From Isoperla grammatica (lineage: Eukaryota > Arthropoda > Insecta > Plecoptera > Perlodidae), in assembly GCA_945910005.1 (NCBI GenBank), contig OX246743.1, forward strand, positions 39,549,461-39,613,460: a stretch of DNA of 64,000 bases, written 5' to 3'. Positions within the stretch are counted from its first letter, which is position 1, and each line of letters begins with the position of its first letter. A program made the position numbers and the translations under genes. Under the pieces are notes generated by a model. It was not told the DNA's origin. It ran no database searches and saw nothing but the letters and a program-made list of their open reading frames with translations. Of this stretch, positions 34,342 to 46,378 are shown in pieces.

Positions 34342-35149
34342 AATATCAAATCACACCTTGCTACCATGTTAAAAAGAACACGTTAGCATTCTTAAAATTT
34401 AACAAATATATGGATTCTGAAAAATGATATTGTAACACAATGCCTTCAATTCAGGTAGTTCTACAGGCTTCTAAAATAAAATTGCTATCCCAGATGAACA
34501 GTTAGAACATTTGGGAATCTAGCTATGAATCTACTGTACTGCGTGATGTGGACACAAATGTACAAGTGTAGATCAAGAAACCAATTCCACGCACAAAAAA
34601 ACACTTTAAAAAACTTTCTTCGAAGTGGATATCTTAAAATAAAAGTGGCATTTACGTAAAAATGGCAGTTAAGAGATTTTATTTTCACCTATTGAGCAAC
34701 AAAATTAGAAAACACCAAACCAAAAACTAGTAAAAAATTAGATCTTAAAAGGTTCGGTTAATCCAACAGCGAACACTTGTTTTATAAATATCTTATTCTA
34801 TCACGAGCATGTCGTATACTAGTATCGATTAATCTCGTTGCTTGAGCACATGTGATGCCCAAATGTCAAACGTAATGACAAGATTTGATATTCTTAGAAC
34901 AGATCAAGCTGCCACAATCAGAAGTAGTCACCTTCATTAGCGACATCACGTAAATGTATAGTAATCACAAACTAACTATTCTCAAGCTGACGAAATAGCC
35001 GAGTCAAACAATACCATCTTAATTTTTTTACTTCTCTAGTTCTTAATGTCTATCTACTTGAAACATAGTTCAGAATAGTTCAGAGAACCATAGTTCAGAA
35101 GAACCACTTATACCATTTATATTATTGTTATGCTATATTATTATTATTG

Positions 35150-35355
35150 TACCATTTATACCACTGTCTCATTGAATCGTCACTGCCATCTTTCATGAAT
35201 CACTACAAAATATTATGCGCCCACACACAAGCCTCGCTCATGTGGGCATTCACCTTCATATATAGGGTAACCAATGTTTTATTTTTTCCTATGCAATGTA
35301 CTTTGTATAAGTTGAAGATGAATAAAGCGTGCTAAATCTGAATCTGAATCTGAAG
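35150..35355 (+). mobile_element. Possible non-LTR retrotransposon 3' end with TCTGAA tail
   Basis: Sequence ending GATGAATAAAGCGTGC and followed by four tandem TCTGAA-type hexamers resembles the microsatellite-like tail of some LINE elements, with AATAAA just upstream. No coding region remains. The left border is arbitrary. Confidence 0.3.
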
Positions 35356-36147
35356 AGTAGCAATTATCGACCGTGTATTGGAGTTAAAAAACGCCTTTAC
35401 GAATGTGTGAAATAATGCCAGAACACTGTTGGTTTTCATTGAAACAGTGTGCATGAAGCGGGCATATTTCTGCAGTAAGATATGAATGTGAGGTCAGCAA
35501 GAGAATAGTTAAGAGTGGGATAACTATAAGTAAGACGCAGATCATTCATCAATCAAAGCCAGTTAGAAATATATTAGTTACACAACCCTGCAAAAAACTC
35601 ACACATAACCACATTTTACATACCATTCACTGCCGAGGTATAAAACCTTCTCAAAGACATCAGTTTTATTATTTTATTACAAATTAATGATCTCACAATC
35701 CTGAGAATTATTTCATCACTGGCCACTTAAATCATAGCCTACAACAAATATATGTACTGACTAGATAGATATTTACATGACAAAGCCAGAATCATCCTGG
35801 CTAGACTTGGAATCTGAATCACTTATTGAAAATTAATTTCTAATTTCTTTCATTACATTTTTTAATTAATATCAATCATTACTATAAACTTGGTCACAAT
35901 ATAAAAATCTATTATTGGCACGAGTGGGAACGAGTCATGAATCTTAAATGTTACTAAGTAGCACACCTAACCCAGTCTTGAACGACGCCTTTAACTAAAC
36001 ACGCACGCATTAGTTACATTAACATAAATGAATGCGTCTACGTCCACTCCATTACACAAGTATCATATACGCTATCTGTCTACAGATTTACAATGTCTTT
36101 TTGAATACTGAAACCAGGAAACAATCAAAATAGGCACAAATTACACA

Positions 36148-36377
36148 TTAACTCTTGGGATGTTTGCATATGATATGTCTCCTCAAGTTCTCCTTGAGTT
36201 TACTGCGGTGCGGACAGTAGGGACACTGGAATCGCGGTTCTTTCCCACACTCGTAGTTGACATGTCTCGTGAGGCTGATCTTCCGCTGGTAGATCTTGCC
36301 ACACGTAGAACACCGGAAGGAGGAGCGCTGCGCTGCGGCCAGGGAGCGAATCACAGGAAGCCAAGAGCTCCAAACTT
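36148..36377 (-). CDS. lola: lola alternative 3'-terminal exon, C2HC + C2H2
   Basis: The acceptor GTTGCAG ends at 36378; two bases plus 75 codons. The linker carries several Trp residues (VWSSWLPV) before finger 1, C22/C25/H38/C43, and finger 2, C51/C54/H67/H72. The linker between fingers is YECGKEPRFQCP. Very similar to the exon at 27449-27732 in finger 1. A short hydrophobic/Trp segment followed by about ten residues and then two fingers is the standard plan of this block. Confidence 0.9.
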
Positions 36378-37887
36378 CTGCAACACGGACCAACAAGCAC
36401 GTTTAAGGGGAGTCCACACAAGAAACAGGATACATTCGAATTGAAACAGTAGCGTCCAAAAATGCTTGGGTCACAAATGCATGGGGTATATACTAGCCAC
36501 GCTCAAAACAGGATTGAATTCAATCTTGCTGATATCAAGCCAAAGATCAGATTCGTTCAATCCACTCCTACAAAATGTGGGGGCCACTTGAAACGAGGTT
36601 TCAAGTCACATGATTCAAATGAGTACTGATTAGTGAGAGATGGTATCTGGGAGCCAGGCTATGACCTATAGTCAGCTGTAACTAAAAACTAAGATGTAGA
36701 AATACTATAATAGATCTGGTGTAAAAGTAAGGGTCTCGAACGGAAGACAAAGTCACAAATTAACACTGGATTAACTTCAGGAATAAGGATTCTGCTGAAA
36801 GAAATGAAAGTTGAAGTTGTTTCATGACAAAGACAACTGATACTAAGCAAGACTTGAACACAAACACAGATATCTCTCCTTACTGGTGTCCACAATTTTC
36901 AAACAAAGCTTGCTCTGGTTTTACAAATGGAATTGTACATATTACAAATACACACATCAAGATTGTGTTATGAATGGGTACTACTAAGTGACAATACAAT
37001 TAATTGTTCGATGATTTTATTATAAAACTATTAATTACATTAATTATATTTAGGAAAACTATCAATAACAACTTATCACAATTAATAACATTTTACTTAA
37101 TAATGTTGGCACCAAGAAAAAAGTATTGGCTTGAGAATAGCACAAGCCTCAATTGAAGAGGTTGTGACATCACATGCGGACAAACAATGTGTTGCTAGGC
37201 AACTGCATCGTCGTATCTCTCTTTGATTGGTGCACATTCAATGTTTGTCCGAAACAAAACACGGCTACACGGCTATTTTTAGAATTGAGTCTTGTGCTAT
37301 AGGAGAAAGCAGGACAATTTTTAAAGCAATGTTTATAATTGAAAGCAGAGTTAGATATGGTAACACAAATACCTTATACATATGTAATATATGGCCCTGG
37401 TAACAATACTGCTTGTGGTTCACTTACAACACAATTCCAGTCTGCTTTGTAATCCTCTTGTTACTAATTTGTAAAACACATTTAATGAATAGTGTTTTGT
37501 TTAAGTGTAAACTACCAAAACCTGAGCTATTTCTCCAGATACGAAATTATTCGCTGTCTCCTCTTCACCATTTCAGTGAAAATTGATTTACAATTGGTAA
37601 TAGTATATATTATTCAACATTGAACATGATAAACAATATAAATACTACTACTATAATACTACTATAAATACTAATATGAAAAGTCAGATAAAACAACAAT
37701 CTTATGATTAATTAAGTTTTGGCACAATTAAGATACAATTTATATTACACACAATTTTTTTTACAGTTGTACAGATCATTTGCGTTTTAGTTTTATACAC
37801 AAACGTAAATATAGAACTAATAGCGGTTGATAATTTATTTTTTTACCAGTATCATTTTACTCCGACATTTCTCTCCATTAAATTAAA
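36378..37887. other. Inter-exon DNA with one small MITE
   Basis: AT-rich. Contains the TA-flanked inverted-repeat element at 37140-37307. On the minus strand AATAAA near 37835 is about 50 bases past the stop of the 37888-38216 exon. Confidence 0.4.
37140..37307. mobile_element. Small TA-flanked inverted-repeat element (MITE), 168 bp
   Basis: Left end GCACAAGCCTCAATT and right end AATTGAGTCTTGTGC match as inverted repeats with one mismatch, and TA lies on both sides, suggesting a Tc1/mariner-type MITE. An inner pair (GGACAAACA / TGTTTGTCC) lengthens the hairpin. No coding capacity. Confidence 0.5.
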
Positions 37888-38216
37888 CTATTTAGCACAA
37901 CTGTTCGCCTGTCTAACAGTACAACAGTACCTAACATGCGCATCGTAATTGCGCTTGTAACTAAACTTCTTGCCGCAGTCCTGGCAGACCATATCGACCC
38001 CACACTCATACTTGAGATGTGTCTTGAGCGTGCGTATGTGTGTGAATAGCTTGTTACACGTGTGACACTTGTGTTGCTCCGTGCGGCCGCATTGTTCTCG
38101 CACGTGGCGAGTGAGGTCGCCCTTATGTACGTAGCTACGGCTGCAGCTCTTGCACTGGTAGCGGCCCGCGCGCCTCCAACCCTCAAGCAGCGCGGCGAAG
38201 GGGGTGTTCCATAACC
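37888..38216 (-). CDS. lola: lola alternative 3'-terminal exon with three CCHC fingers
   Basis: The acceptor GTTGCAG ends at 38217; two bases plus 108 codons. Fingers C21/C24/H37/C42, C50/C53/H66/C71 and C77/C80/H93/C97-98. All end in Cys, making this the only exon in the proximal block without a terminal C2H2 finger. The 5' part is markedly GC-rich compared with neighbouring exons (GGCGCGCGGGCCGC region). The frame is open from the acceptor, which adds the whole first finger that a Met-based start would miss. Confidence 0.88.
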
Positions 38217-39838
38217 CTGCAACAACAACTTTTTACTTTAGTATTTTTTTAAATTATTATTTTTGATATTTTGAATACTCTTTTTTTTTACAATCGGTTT
38301 GTATCTCAGCGTATTTGAGGTGTAAGCGCACATCACTGTTATTTTTCTCCAGGCGGTTCCACTCGTAATCCACGCGGTTCTAGTCGTAAATAATCGCAGT
38401 AAAGTAAAAACAACACATATCGTAACATTGTATTTTTGAGTATACTGCCAACATAATTAATTACACATTCTCTAAACCCTATTCAGGTAAGTGTTGTGAA
38501 ACACAAATGTCTTTGTTGAAATGTTTCTGGTAAATTGGTACGTATTCTTTGAACATCAGTATTGTATTTTATTGTTTATGTCAAAAGCTAATACAATAAC
38601 CGGTAACACCACATTCAATCAGCACAGAATCCGATTACTAAGGTAGAAGATTAAGAAAATCATATTATCAGACTGAAACAGTTTGGTATGGAAAGAGTTG
38701 CAGCGGGATTATGAATCAGACTCAATAAAAATGTTAACACTATGTATTTATTGAGATGCAATTAAAATGTATGTTGACTAGTCGTTCACAATAACACATA
38801 TTATATGAAAAGCATACATTCCATTATGTACACATTTAATAATTATAATTCTATGGTACTTTTCGTTCTTTGTTTGGCTCTTAAGAACAATATTTTAGAA
38901 GACAAGTTAATTATAAATACAACGCTTATGCCGAGATAACACAGTATTGTGCTCAAGAACATTAGCGGATACTAGTAATACAATCACATTGCTGGCATTA
39001 ATTAGTAGAAGGTACCGAAAACTTTCGCTTTATGATTTAAATGTATGTGACACTTTATAAGCTTTACAAAAATAAAATAAAAGTCAGTCACTATAAAAGT
39101 TTTCCAATTCAACAAGATATTACATAGAACATTGGCTTAGACGCTACGAGATATGGGTAGGTCTATAACGTGGAAGATAGATCAGTAAAGGGTAACTCCT
39201 CAGTTGTGCTCTACTTCAAATCGTGTTTATCATAAAACAAATCACATTTTTTTCTAAATGCAATGCCTTATATTAATCATATTCAGTTATAAAACTAATT
39301 CACAAATGAGGGTATCAATAATAATGGTTAAACCATCTTGGCTAATGTTTTCTTTACCGATAGTGAAGTAGTAACGTACAGTATAGGGCAATGTTTTCAC
39401 GACGAGATTGTGGTGATATGTTCTACAAGCGTGGCTTAAAACCCAAACATTTAATAAAAAGGGGACTACAGATTTTAAAGATTCGATATTCGATACAGCA
39501 ATTTTTTTGGCAGAAAAATACTCTATACTTCGTTGACTACTTTACTTACTAGTTATACTACTACAGACAGGCTTCGTTTTGCTCGATAAAAGTGAATGTA
39601 ATTATTCTAACCTCTTTTTGAATCGCGGGAACAATTTCTCGTTTTTACTTATCCAACAAATCTATAATATATATTTAAAAACTAGTTGTATATTTCTATA
39701 CATAATTACATAGTATTTTATGTCAAACAGACCCAAAATACGATACAATTATACACAAATCTCATTTCAAACCCGTAGGGCATCACAGAAGATAGATAGA
39801 TAATACAACCATGATTTTAGACAATACTTCAATCAATA
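38217..39838. other. Inter-exon DNA, no gene seen
   Basis: AT-rich, no recognised exon, RNA or transposon end. Confidence 0.4.
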
Positions 39839-40260
39839 CTAATGTCCATGTTTATTTCTCAAATGAACCTGTAGACTACATTTCCTCTTAGTACGATACG
39901 AACACAGAGTACAGAAAAACTGTGGCGCTTTCCCGCACTCGTATTTCACATGATTCCTCAGACTAGCAGAATGTACAAATCTCTTAACGCAATTTCTACA
40001 ACAAAATTGTGGTTCTTTCCCGCACTCGAATCGCACGTGTCTTTTTAATGTGTTTGGATGCCTGAATATCTTGTTACAGGATTCACAGTTGTATATTTTC
40101 TTTGTGCAGCCCTCGCGTACATGTGTGAGCAGATCATTGTGGCTGTTGTATCTTCTATTGCAGGAGAAGCATTGGGAAGTGTTGATCTGTTTGAAGGTCA
40201 CATCCCCCGGGGGTTTGTCGAGTAGATGGAAGAGCGGGACCGGCCACGTTTCTAGAACAC
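39839..40260 (-). CDS. lola: lola alternative 3'-terminal exon with three CCHC and one C2H2 finger
   Basis: The acceptor GTTACAG ends at 40261; two bases plus 139 codons. Fingers C30/C33/H46/C51, C58/C61/H74/C79, C87/C90/H103/C108 and C116/C119/H132/H137. The third finger (RFVHSASLRNH) and the last (TKRKCSLQVHLRNKH) are shared with the exons at 41936 and 43558, marking a local three-member subfamily. The frame is open to the acceptor and includes about 20 linker residues ahead of the first Thr-Phe-Lys-Gln. Confidence 0.9.
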
Positions 40261-41935
40261 CTGTAACAATACAGAATACATGTTAGTCTGGGGCTCAGAC
40301 AGAGAGCAAGTACAGTGGAACGTGTAAGCAACGCAACCCTATCCATTGTACTCTTGCCTTGTTGTTTTCTAGTATCAGTCGAATCTAGGAATCATTACGT
40401 CTCTTACAGCAGTGTTTTCGTTTTTTATAAACATGAGACTTGTGTTGAGTTATCCTTAATGGAATCTAATAAAAACAAATACAAATATTGGACAACACAA
40501 CACATACTCCCAATATTACGTCTTACATTCACGTTACGGAATCATACTATTATTAGCTAACAAGATGAAAAGAGTGACGGTTCATATTTTTTTAACTCCT
40601 TCAAAATACATCTGTGTGTGGGATAAAGTTTGGAAAAAACGATGTCTTCAACAGTTTTTGATAAACAATCATTTGTATCGGTTCGCGAAAAAATCCAAAT
40701 TTCATCCCATAATCCCATAAACAAAAGTGTGTTGAGCACTATAAAAATATGAACCGCACACTTACATCTTGCTCAATAATAATTAAATTCCTGATTGTGA
40801 ATGTAAAACGGTATATTGATGGTATGCGTTGTCCAAAATCTGTATTTTTTTTTTTTTTTTAAGATTGCATTAGAACCTTCACACATTCATTTATATGGAT
40901 ACTTGGAACGTCGGTAAACAATAAGTAGTGTAGGAGTTGCTACAGCGAGGAATGAGGAATGTCTCACGTCACACTCTTGATTTACTTCTGTCACCTGGTG
41001 TAGACTGGGACATGGGTTGGATTTAACCACAACGTGAGCCCTCACTCTTGACCAATAGGTAATGTAGGTTGGTAGGAGAGAGAGATATGGGTAGAGTAGT
41101 CTACTGGTACAAAGAAATACAGTACAAGTCGATTATATAAATACATTTGTATTTATTGTATTTCCAGTTGTTACAAGAACTGAGTTTCGGTGTGAGATTT
41201 AGGAAAATTGATTATTTGTCTCGTTGCTATGGTGGCTCCAGTCACCGTTCACACGTTGATCAAAGGCAATTCCGATTCCAGAGTTTCGATTTTTTTGGTC
41301 AGTGTCACGATTAAAACGACATACACTGATGGTCGTAATTCTATAGGTTAAACATGTTACAAACCAACGAGCAATAATATTGAAAATATCGATAATTTTA
41401 GAAAGAGTAATTATTTACTTCTCCAAATGCAACTTGTATACATATATAAATTTGCACTGAATGAACACATTTAACCGTATTGATTCTATTACTGAAACCC
41501 CAGGTAATGATACTAATAGAAAACATTACACTATCAAGAAAATGCAAAACTGCAAAGTGTCGAGTGAGCAGACGTATAGTTTAGTTTGTCCTTTTTTTTA
41601 AATTGATAAATGAAATGTATTGAAATATGTAATTTATTGCACATTTACATTTATAACAGTAGGACTTCTTACATGCAACGTACACTAGAATGAATAAAAT
41701 AGCTTGTACAGATGTTTTATTGTGCTGATGCTGATCATCATAGTGCATAAACTAAGTATTTGTAGATGATCCTAATTTGCTTTTCACTCTACAGAAAATA
41801 TAAATTCAAACAGTCATAAGGATAAAACTTTGTTGTGACAGACTTAAATGTAAACTTGCACAATACAACACACTTGTGTTCAACAGAAATCTTGCATATA
41901 CTCTTGGTAATTTTAGTTTAAATCAGTAATACATA
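40261..41935. other. Inter-exon DNA, no gene seen
   Basis: AT-rich; T run at 40846-40860. No exon or transposon recognised. Confidence 0.4.
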
Positions 41936-42336
41936 CTACTGTATCTGGTGCTTACTTCGTAGGTGAGCTTGAAGACAATATTTTCGCTTGGTACAAAATT
42001 GACAGTGAGAACATGAAAACTGCGGTTCTTTCCCGCACTCATAAACGAGATGATTTCTTAAACTAGGAGCGTGTACAAACCTCTTACCGCATTTTTGACA
42101 CGAAAACTGAGGTTCTTTCCCACACTCGAACCTAATGTGTGTCTTAAGGGTTCGTAGGCTTGCACACGCTTTACCGCATTGTTTACATTGGAACGATTTA
42201 GAGCTAGTGCCGGTTTGTATTGAGGTTTCCTCTAAGTCTGGTTGTTTGTGTTTGGAGCTGCGAGACTGAATGGTGAAAGTCTGTTGTTCATCGTCGAACC
42301 AATCGTTTGGTGGAAAAGTCCAGTTGGCGGTAATTT
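41936..42336 (-). CDS. lola: lola alternative 3'-terminal exon with two CCHC and one C2H2 finger
   Basis: The acceptor GTTGCAG ends at 42337; two bases plus 132 codons. An acidic/polar linker (DWFDDEQQ, residues 11-18) precedes C50/C53/H66/C71, C79/C82/H95/C100 and C108/C111/H124/H129, joined by ECGKEPQFSC linkers. Finger 2 contains KRFVHAPSLRNH and finger 3 TKRKYCLQAHLRSKH, matching its neighbours at 39839 and 43558. Compared with those, it lacks the extra N-terminal finger. Confidence 0.9.
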
Positions 42337-43557
42337 CTGCAACAGAAACAAAACAAGTGCGATAACGGGATACTGTACTATTTGCATTGCGCATTAGAAC
42401 GTGATCAAACGTGAACACAATAGAGAAGCCGAGCCAATTAGGTACATTTCTATGCAGTGATCTCAGCTAGAAAAACTACTCAATCTCGAAAAAGTTTTTA
42501 ACTACTGTATATTTTAAAAATAAGTTTTCATACATAAGATAAACAGTTAAAGAAAATGCAGGATTCAGGAACATAATATTTCTTATTTAAAATTTCATCA
42601 AGAACTGCACTTTGCTCATACCTCGAAATTATATAATCTCCATGAGAGAACCTTATGTTTGGAAGTTGTAGCCAGCGAAGAAATCATACCGACCTCTTTT
42701 GTATCAAGTACAATCATGCGACAGTCGGAATCAACGGAAAACAACTATGAATACAACTATGTATGTTCCACAAAACCATTTTCATTACATGTACGTTTCG
42801 TAATGTTTGCTTACCTTGGAAAAAAGATAAATTTTTCATATCACAATATTTATTTTAATATAATAACTTTACAAAAGTATGTATAGTAACATTTAACAAT
42901 ACAATTAATGTAATTGAAACACAACATATCTAAATAGAAAATGTGATACACTGGTGGCTGTAAATATATTTCAATTGTGACATAAAACAGTAGTTGACAA
43001 TCATTAAAAATTAAAATACATCAATAAATCACACGATAAAGTGGTTTTAGAAGTAAGCTTGAAAAAGTATTACCGTTAAAGCAGTCGTTTATCACAGAAG
43101 GCAAGCAGATAGGTACTTTAAACACCATTCTTGTTGTGGACAGATAATTATTTGCAATACATGTGCAGCAAACACATTACATACTTGCAGTTAATTCATT
43201 ACATGAGAAATTAAGCGAATCTTTCTTGATTGTATTGTATTGTATTGTATTTATTAGCATCTATTGATCTATGCGATACATTGATATCAGATCAGATAGA
43301 AAATCTAAAACAGGAATACATTTTATGTGTGTCTACCTTTGCACATTTGCTTGTTATTAAACTGTGAATATGAAGCCGCTTTTAAATGAGATCCAAATAT
43401 ATCTTAAACCACGCAGAACATCCAGAATTATAGATACATTCCAAGGGTGTATAAAACAATAGTGTAAACTGTTACGAAAATTACTGCCACAACGATTAAT
43501 CAATAAAATATAATTTAATTTTAAAACTCGTCAAATTGTGAAACATTAACATAAGAC
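42337..43557. other. Inter-exon DNA, no gene seen
   Basis: AT-rich. A (TTGTA)n run at 43228-43252 followed by TTTATT may be the tail of a minus-strand LINE 3' end, but nothing else of such an element is visible. Confidence 0.35.
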
Positions 43558-43958
43558 CTAAGGCATGTACAAGACGTGTTTTCTAGTAATATGCACCTGT
43601 AAACTATGTTTACGTGTGGTACAAACAGAACAATAGGGACAAGCAAACTGTGGCTCTTTCTGACACTCGAATCTCACGTGATTACTTAAACTACCTGCAT
43701 GTACAAACTTTTTAGAACAATTCTTGCAATTAAATTGAGGTTCTTTTCCACACTCGTAATTCAAATGTGTTCTCAATGTCTTCTTCGTGCCACACAACTT
43801 GCCGCAGGTCGGACACTTGTGCGGCTTTTTACCGCACTCCTCCTTGTGATGTCTATCCAGATCGAACTTGTTCTTGTAGCTCTTGTTGCAAGTTGAACAA
43901 TGGAAGCGAGAACGGGGGACGGTTCCACTAAAGGAAGGAATTCTCCACTCGTTATCAT
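43558..43958 (-). CDS. lola: lola alternative 3'-terminal exon with three CCHC and one C2H2 finger
   Basis: The acceptor GTTTCAG ends at 43959; two bases plus 132 codons. Fingers C20/C23/H36/C41, C48/C51/H64/C69, C77/C80/H93/C98 and C106/C109/H122/H127. Third finger KKFVHAGSLSNH and last finger TTRKHSLQVHITRKH place it in the same subfamily as 39839 and 41936. A long 62-bp minisatellite lies 55 bases upstream of its acceptor in the intron, which could influence branch-point use. Confidence 0.9.
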
Positions 43959-44013
43959 CTGAAACAATCAGCACACGTGAATAATAATTTGGCAAAAATC
44001 TAAGAACAAGACA

Positions 44014-44677
44014 CACAAGATATCTTGTCGCAACCTACACCAACTTCCACCAACTATCTGAGTAGCTAAACGATAAACAAGATCTCTTGTCGTAACCTAT
44101 ACTAACTTCCACCAACTATCTGAGTAGCTAAACGATAAACAAGATCTCTTGTCGCAACCTACACTAACTTCCACCAACTATCTGAGTAGCTACACGATAA
44201 ACAAGATCTCTTGTCGCAACCTACACTAACTTCCACCAACTATCTGAGTAGCTAAACGATAAACAAGATCTCTTGTCGCAACCTACACTAACTTCCACCA
44301 ACTATCTGAGTAGCTACACGATAAATAAGATCTCTTGTCGCAACCTACACTAACTTCCACCAACTATCTGAGTAGCTAAACGATAAACAAGATCTCTTGT
44401 CGCAACCTACACTAACTTCCACCAACTATCTGAGTAGCTACACGATAAACAAGATCTCTTGTCGCAACCTACACTAACTTCCACCAACTATCTGAGTAGC
44501 TACACGATACACAAATATCTGGCCACAACCTACACTAACTTCCACCAACTATCTGAGTAGCTACACGATACACAAATATCTGGCCACAACCAACACTAAC
44601 TTCCACCAAACATTTGAGTAGCTACAAGATACACAAGCTAGCTTGTCATAATCTACTCCAACTTCCACCAAATATCT
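44014..44677. repeat. 62-bp minisatellite, about 11 copies
   Basis: Units contain ACAAGATCTCTTGTCGCAAC, then CTACACTAACTTCCACCAAC and TATCTGAGTAGCTA. Central copies are almost identical; copies at the high-coordinate end are more diverged (CTGGCCACAACC). Unit length is not a multiple of three and no frame is kept, so it is non-coding. It lies directly upstream of a lola acceptor. Confidence 0.92.
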
Positions 44678-46054
44678 AGTACGAAAGGTTCTGTGGGAAC
44701 CAATTCCATTATCAAATAAGTCCGTTGTCTTGACAGAAGACTTGAATTCAATAATCGGATTAGCTGTTTTTAGTGACTCATCTTCACTTACCATCTTCTT
44801 TCTTCATTGTTTTCCTTGCCATAAACAAAGACTATTTCAAATAATTAATATTTTTTGTCGATCATCAAATTGAGAACAAAGTCAATATGGACTTAGCTAC
44901 GTTGGGTTTCAACTTACAAGGCTAATTTACACAGCTGATACAAACACTAACTTATTATTATCTGCTTAACATTTTAATACATTCAGATTTAGATTCTCTT
45001 TGCCACACAGAGGAAAGGCATAGGAATCGTAAGAGACAAGATGGGAGGGAAGAACCAGTAGTTATTGAAATATGTCTGTAGTACTATATTTGCTATTTAT
45101 TCCAAATACACAATATATTTTCTAACCCTAGAAACGTTATCTGAGTTTAAATGAATAAATTGGCAAGTGGCTTTAAGTATGTAACTATACAGCATTTACT
45201 TTACATACATTTCATTTAATAAAAATAGCAGTTGCATGTTATTAGTTTCAATTTACCTGTACAAGTACGTTTTCATCGCCTTCACTATGTAAACTCACAA
45301 CATAAGTAGATCACAGGTGGGAAAGAACAAGGCTTTATTTGAACCACTCTCCTGCACTTAGCCCATTATTGTTTGACTACATCTCATTTATGAATCAGTA
45401 AACAATATACGGTGATGGTAAGTAACAATCAGTAAGCGTATAATACAGTAAAATTAACGCAGACTGCATGATAAGACTAAATATGAGTTCTCACCTATAC
45501 CCTTGATTCACTTATGTTGCATACTGTATAAATCAGTATAGAATAATTAACAATTGATAGGAGACTCGAGACTAGTGTGCGTATGATCATAGGTACAAAA
45601 CGCAAACAATTTATGGGTAAGTAATGTTTAATGCATAAAAGGTGAGTGGCTTTGGCACAGAACACTCACAACAACAACATAACTTTGGCGCTACAAATGT
45701 AGAACGATCACAGTTTCAAATCGTGTAACACGACTTTGTAATTTAAATCAAATATAGATTTTCATATTCATCCTTATACGTCATACGTAATGTGGTAATC
45801 GATTCTTTGGACATTTTACTTACTTCATATTTTAAGTAAAAATATTCATAAATATAATAATATCACTGATTTTAGCACTGATCGTTTTGATCTAGATTTA
45901 GATTTGATAGTTTTATTCCCGAGAAAGATTCTTACATCGTTGAACAGAGATAACACTGCGTTGTGAAATACAATTTTGAAAGTGAGGAAAGAGGCTGGGT
46001 TAAGTCAATCAAAATATTTAATCAGTTCTTTGATTCACAATCGATTAAAGTTAA
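44678..46054. other. Inter-exon DNA with an old dispersed repeat
   Basis: The segment at about 45310-45535 (CCACTCTCCTGCACTTAG ... TTCACTTATGTTGCATAC) is similar to 58330-58605 (CAACTCTCCTGCACTCAC ... TTTACTTATGTTGCGTAC), marking a diverged dispersed repeat. No gene was found. Confidence 0.4.
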
Positions 46055-46135
46055 GTCTACACTGATTCGAGCGATGTTGGCAGTATTTAAACTTGTGCTC
46101 TTTCCCACCCTCGTATTTCATGTCTGCTCTTCTTG
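46055..46135 (-). pseudogene. Relic of a duplicated lola finger
   Basis: On the minus strand this short segment reads MKYEGGKEHKFKYC then HRSNQ, clearly derived from MKYECGKEPQFKC / YRSKQ of the adjacent exon at 46149-46378. The linker Cys has become Gly and the CPHC pair is damaged. It lies just past that exon's stop, in its putative 3' UTR, so it is a tandem partial duplication that was never or is no longer coding. Confidence 0.65.
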
Positions 46136-46148
46136 TGGTGGTTCTTTC

Positions 46149-46378
46149 TCAACCGTGATGTTTACGGAGAAGGTGTTTCTTCATATCTCCTTTCTGTTTC
46201 GAACGATAGTCGCAGTGAGGACATTTAAACTGAGGCTCTTTCCCACACTCGTATTTCATGTGCGTTACTAAGCTACTCTTGTATTTGTACGTTTTGAAAC
46301 AATTATTGCATTTGTATTCTGGTAGAGGTAGATTGGCTTTGCTCGCATTGATGTAAGGAATCCATGAGTAAACGACAC
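46149..46378 (-). CDS. lola: lola alternative 3'-terminal exon, C2HC + C2H2
   Basis: The acceptor GTTCCAG ends at 46379; two bases plus 75 codons. Linker VVYSWIPYIN, then C23/C26/H39/C44 and C52/C55/H68/H73 with the canonical YECGKEPQFKCP linker. Length and layout are typical of the proximal block. The in-frame Met far upstream belongs to intron sequence read through the acceptor and is not a real start. A decayed copy of its finger lies just downstream. Confidence 0.9.

Larger units (their letters stand above)
32866..36147. other. 3.3 kb inter-exon DNA, no gene seen
   Basis: The largest exon-free gap in the proximal block. It contains a 26-bp minisatellite at 34256-34341 and a (TCTGAA)n-tailed segment near 35150-35355. 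No finger signature or consensus acceptor with an open frame was found on the minus strand. Confidence 0.4.
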
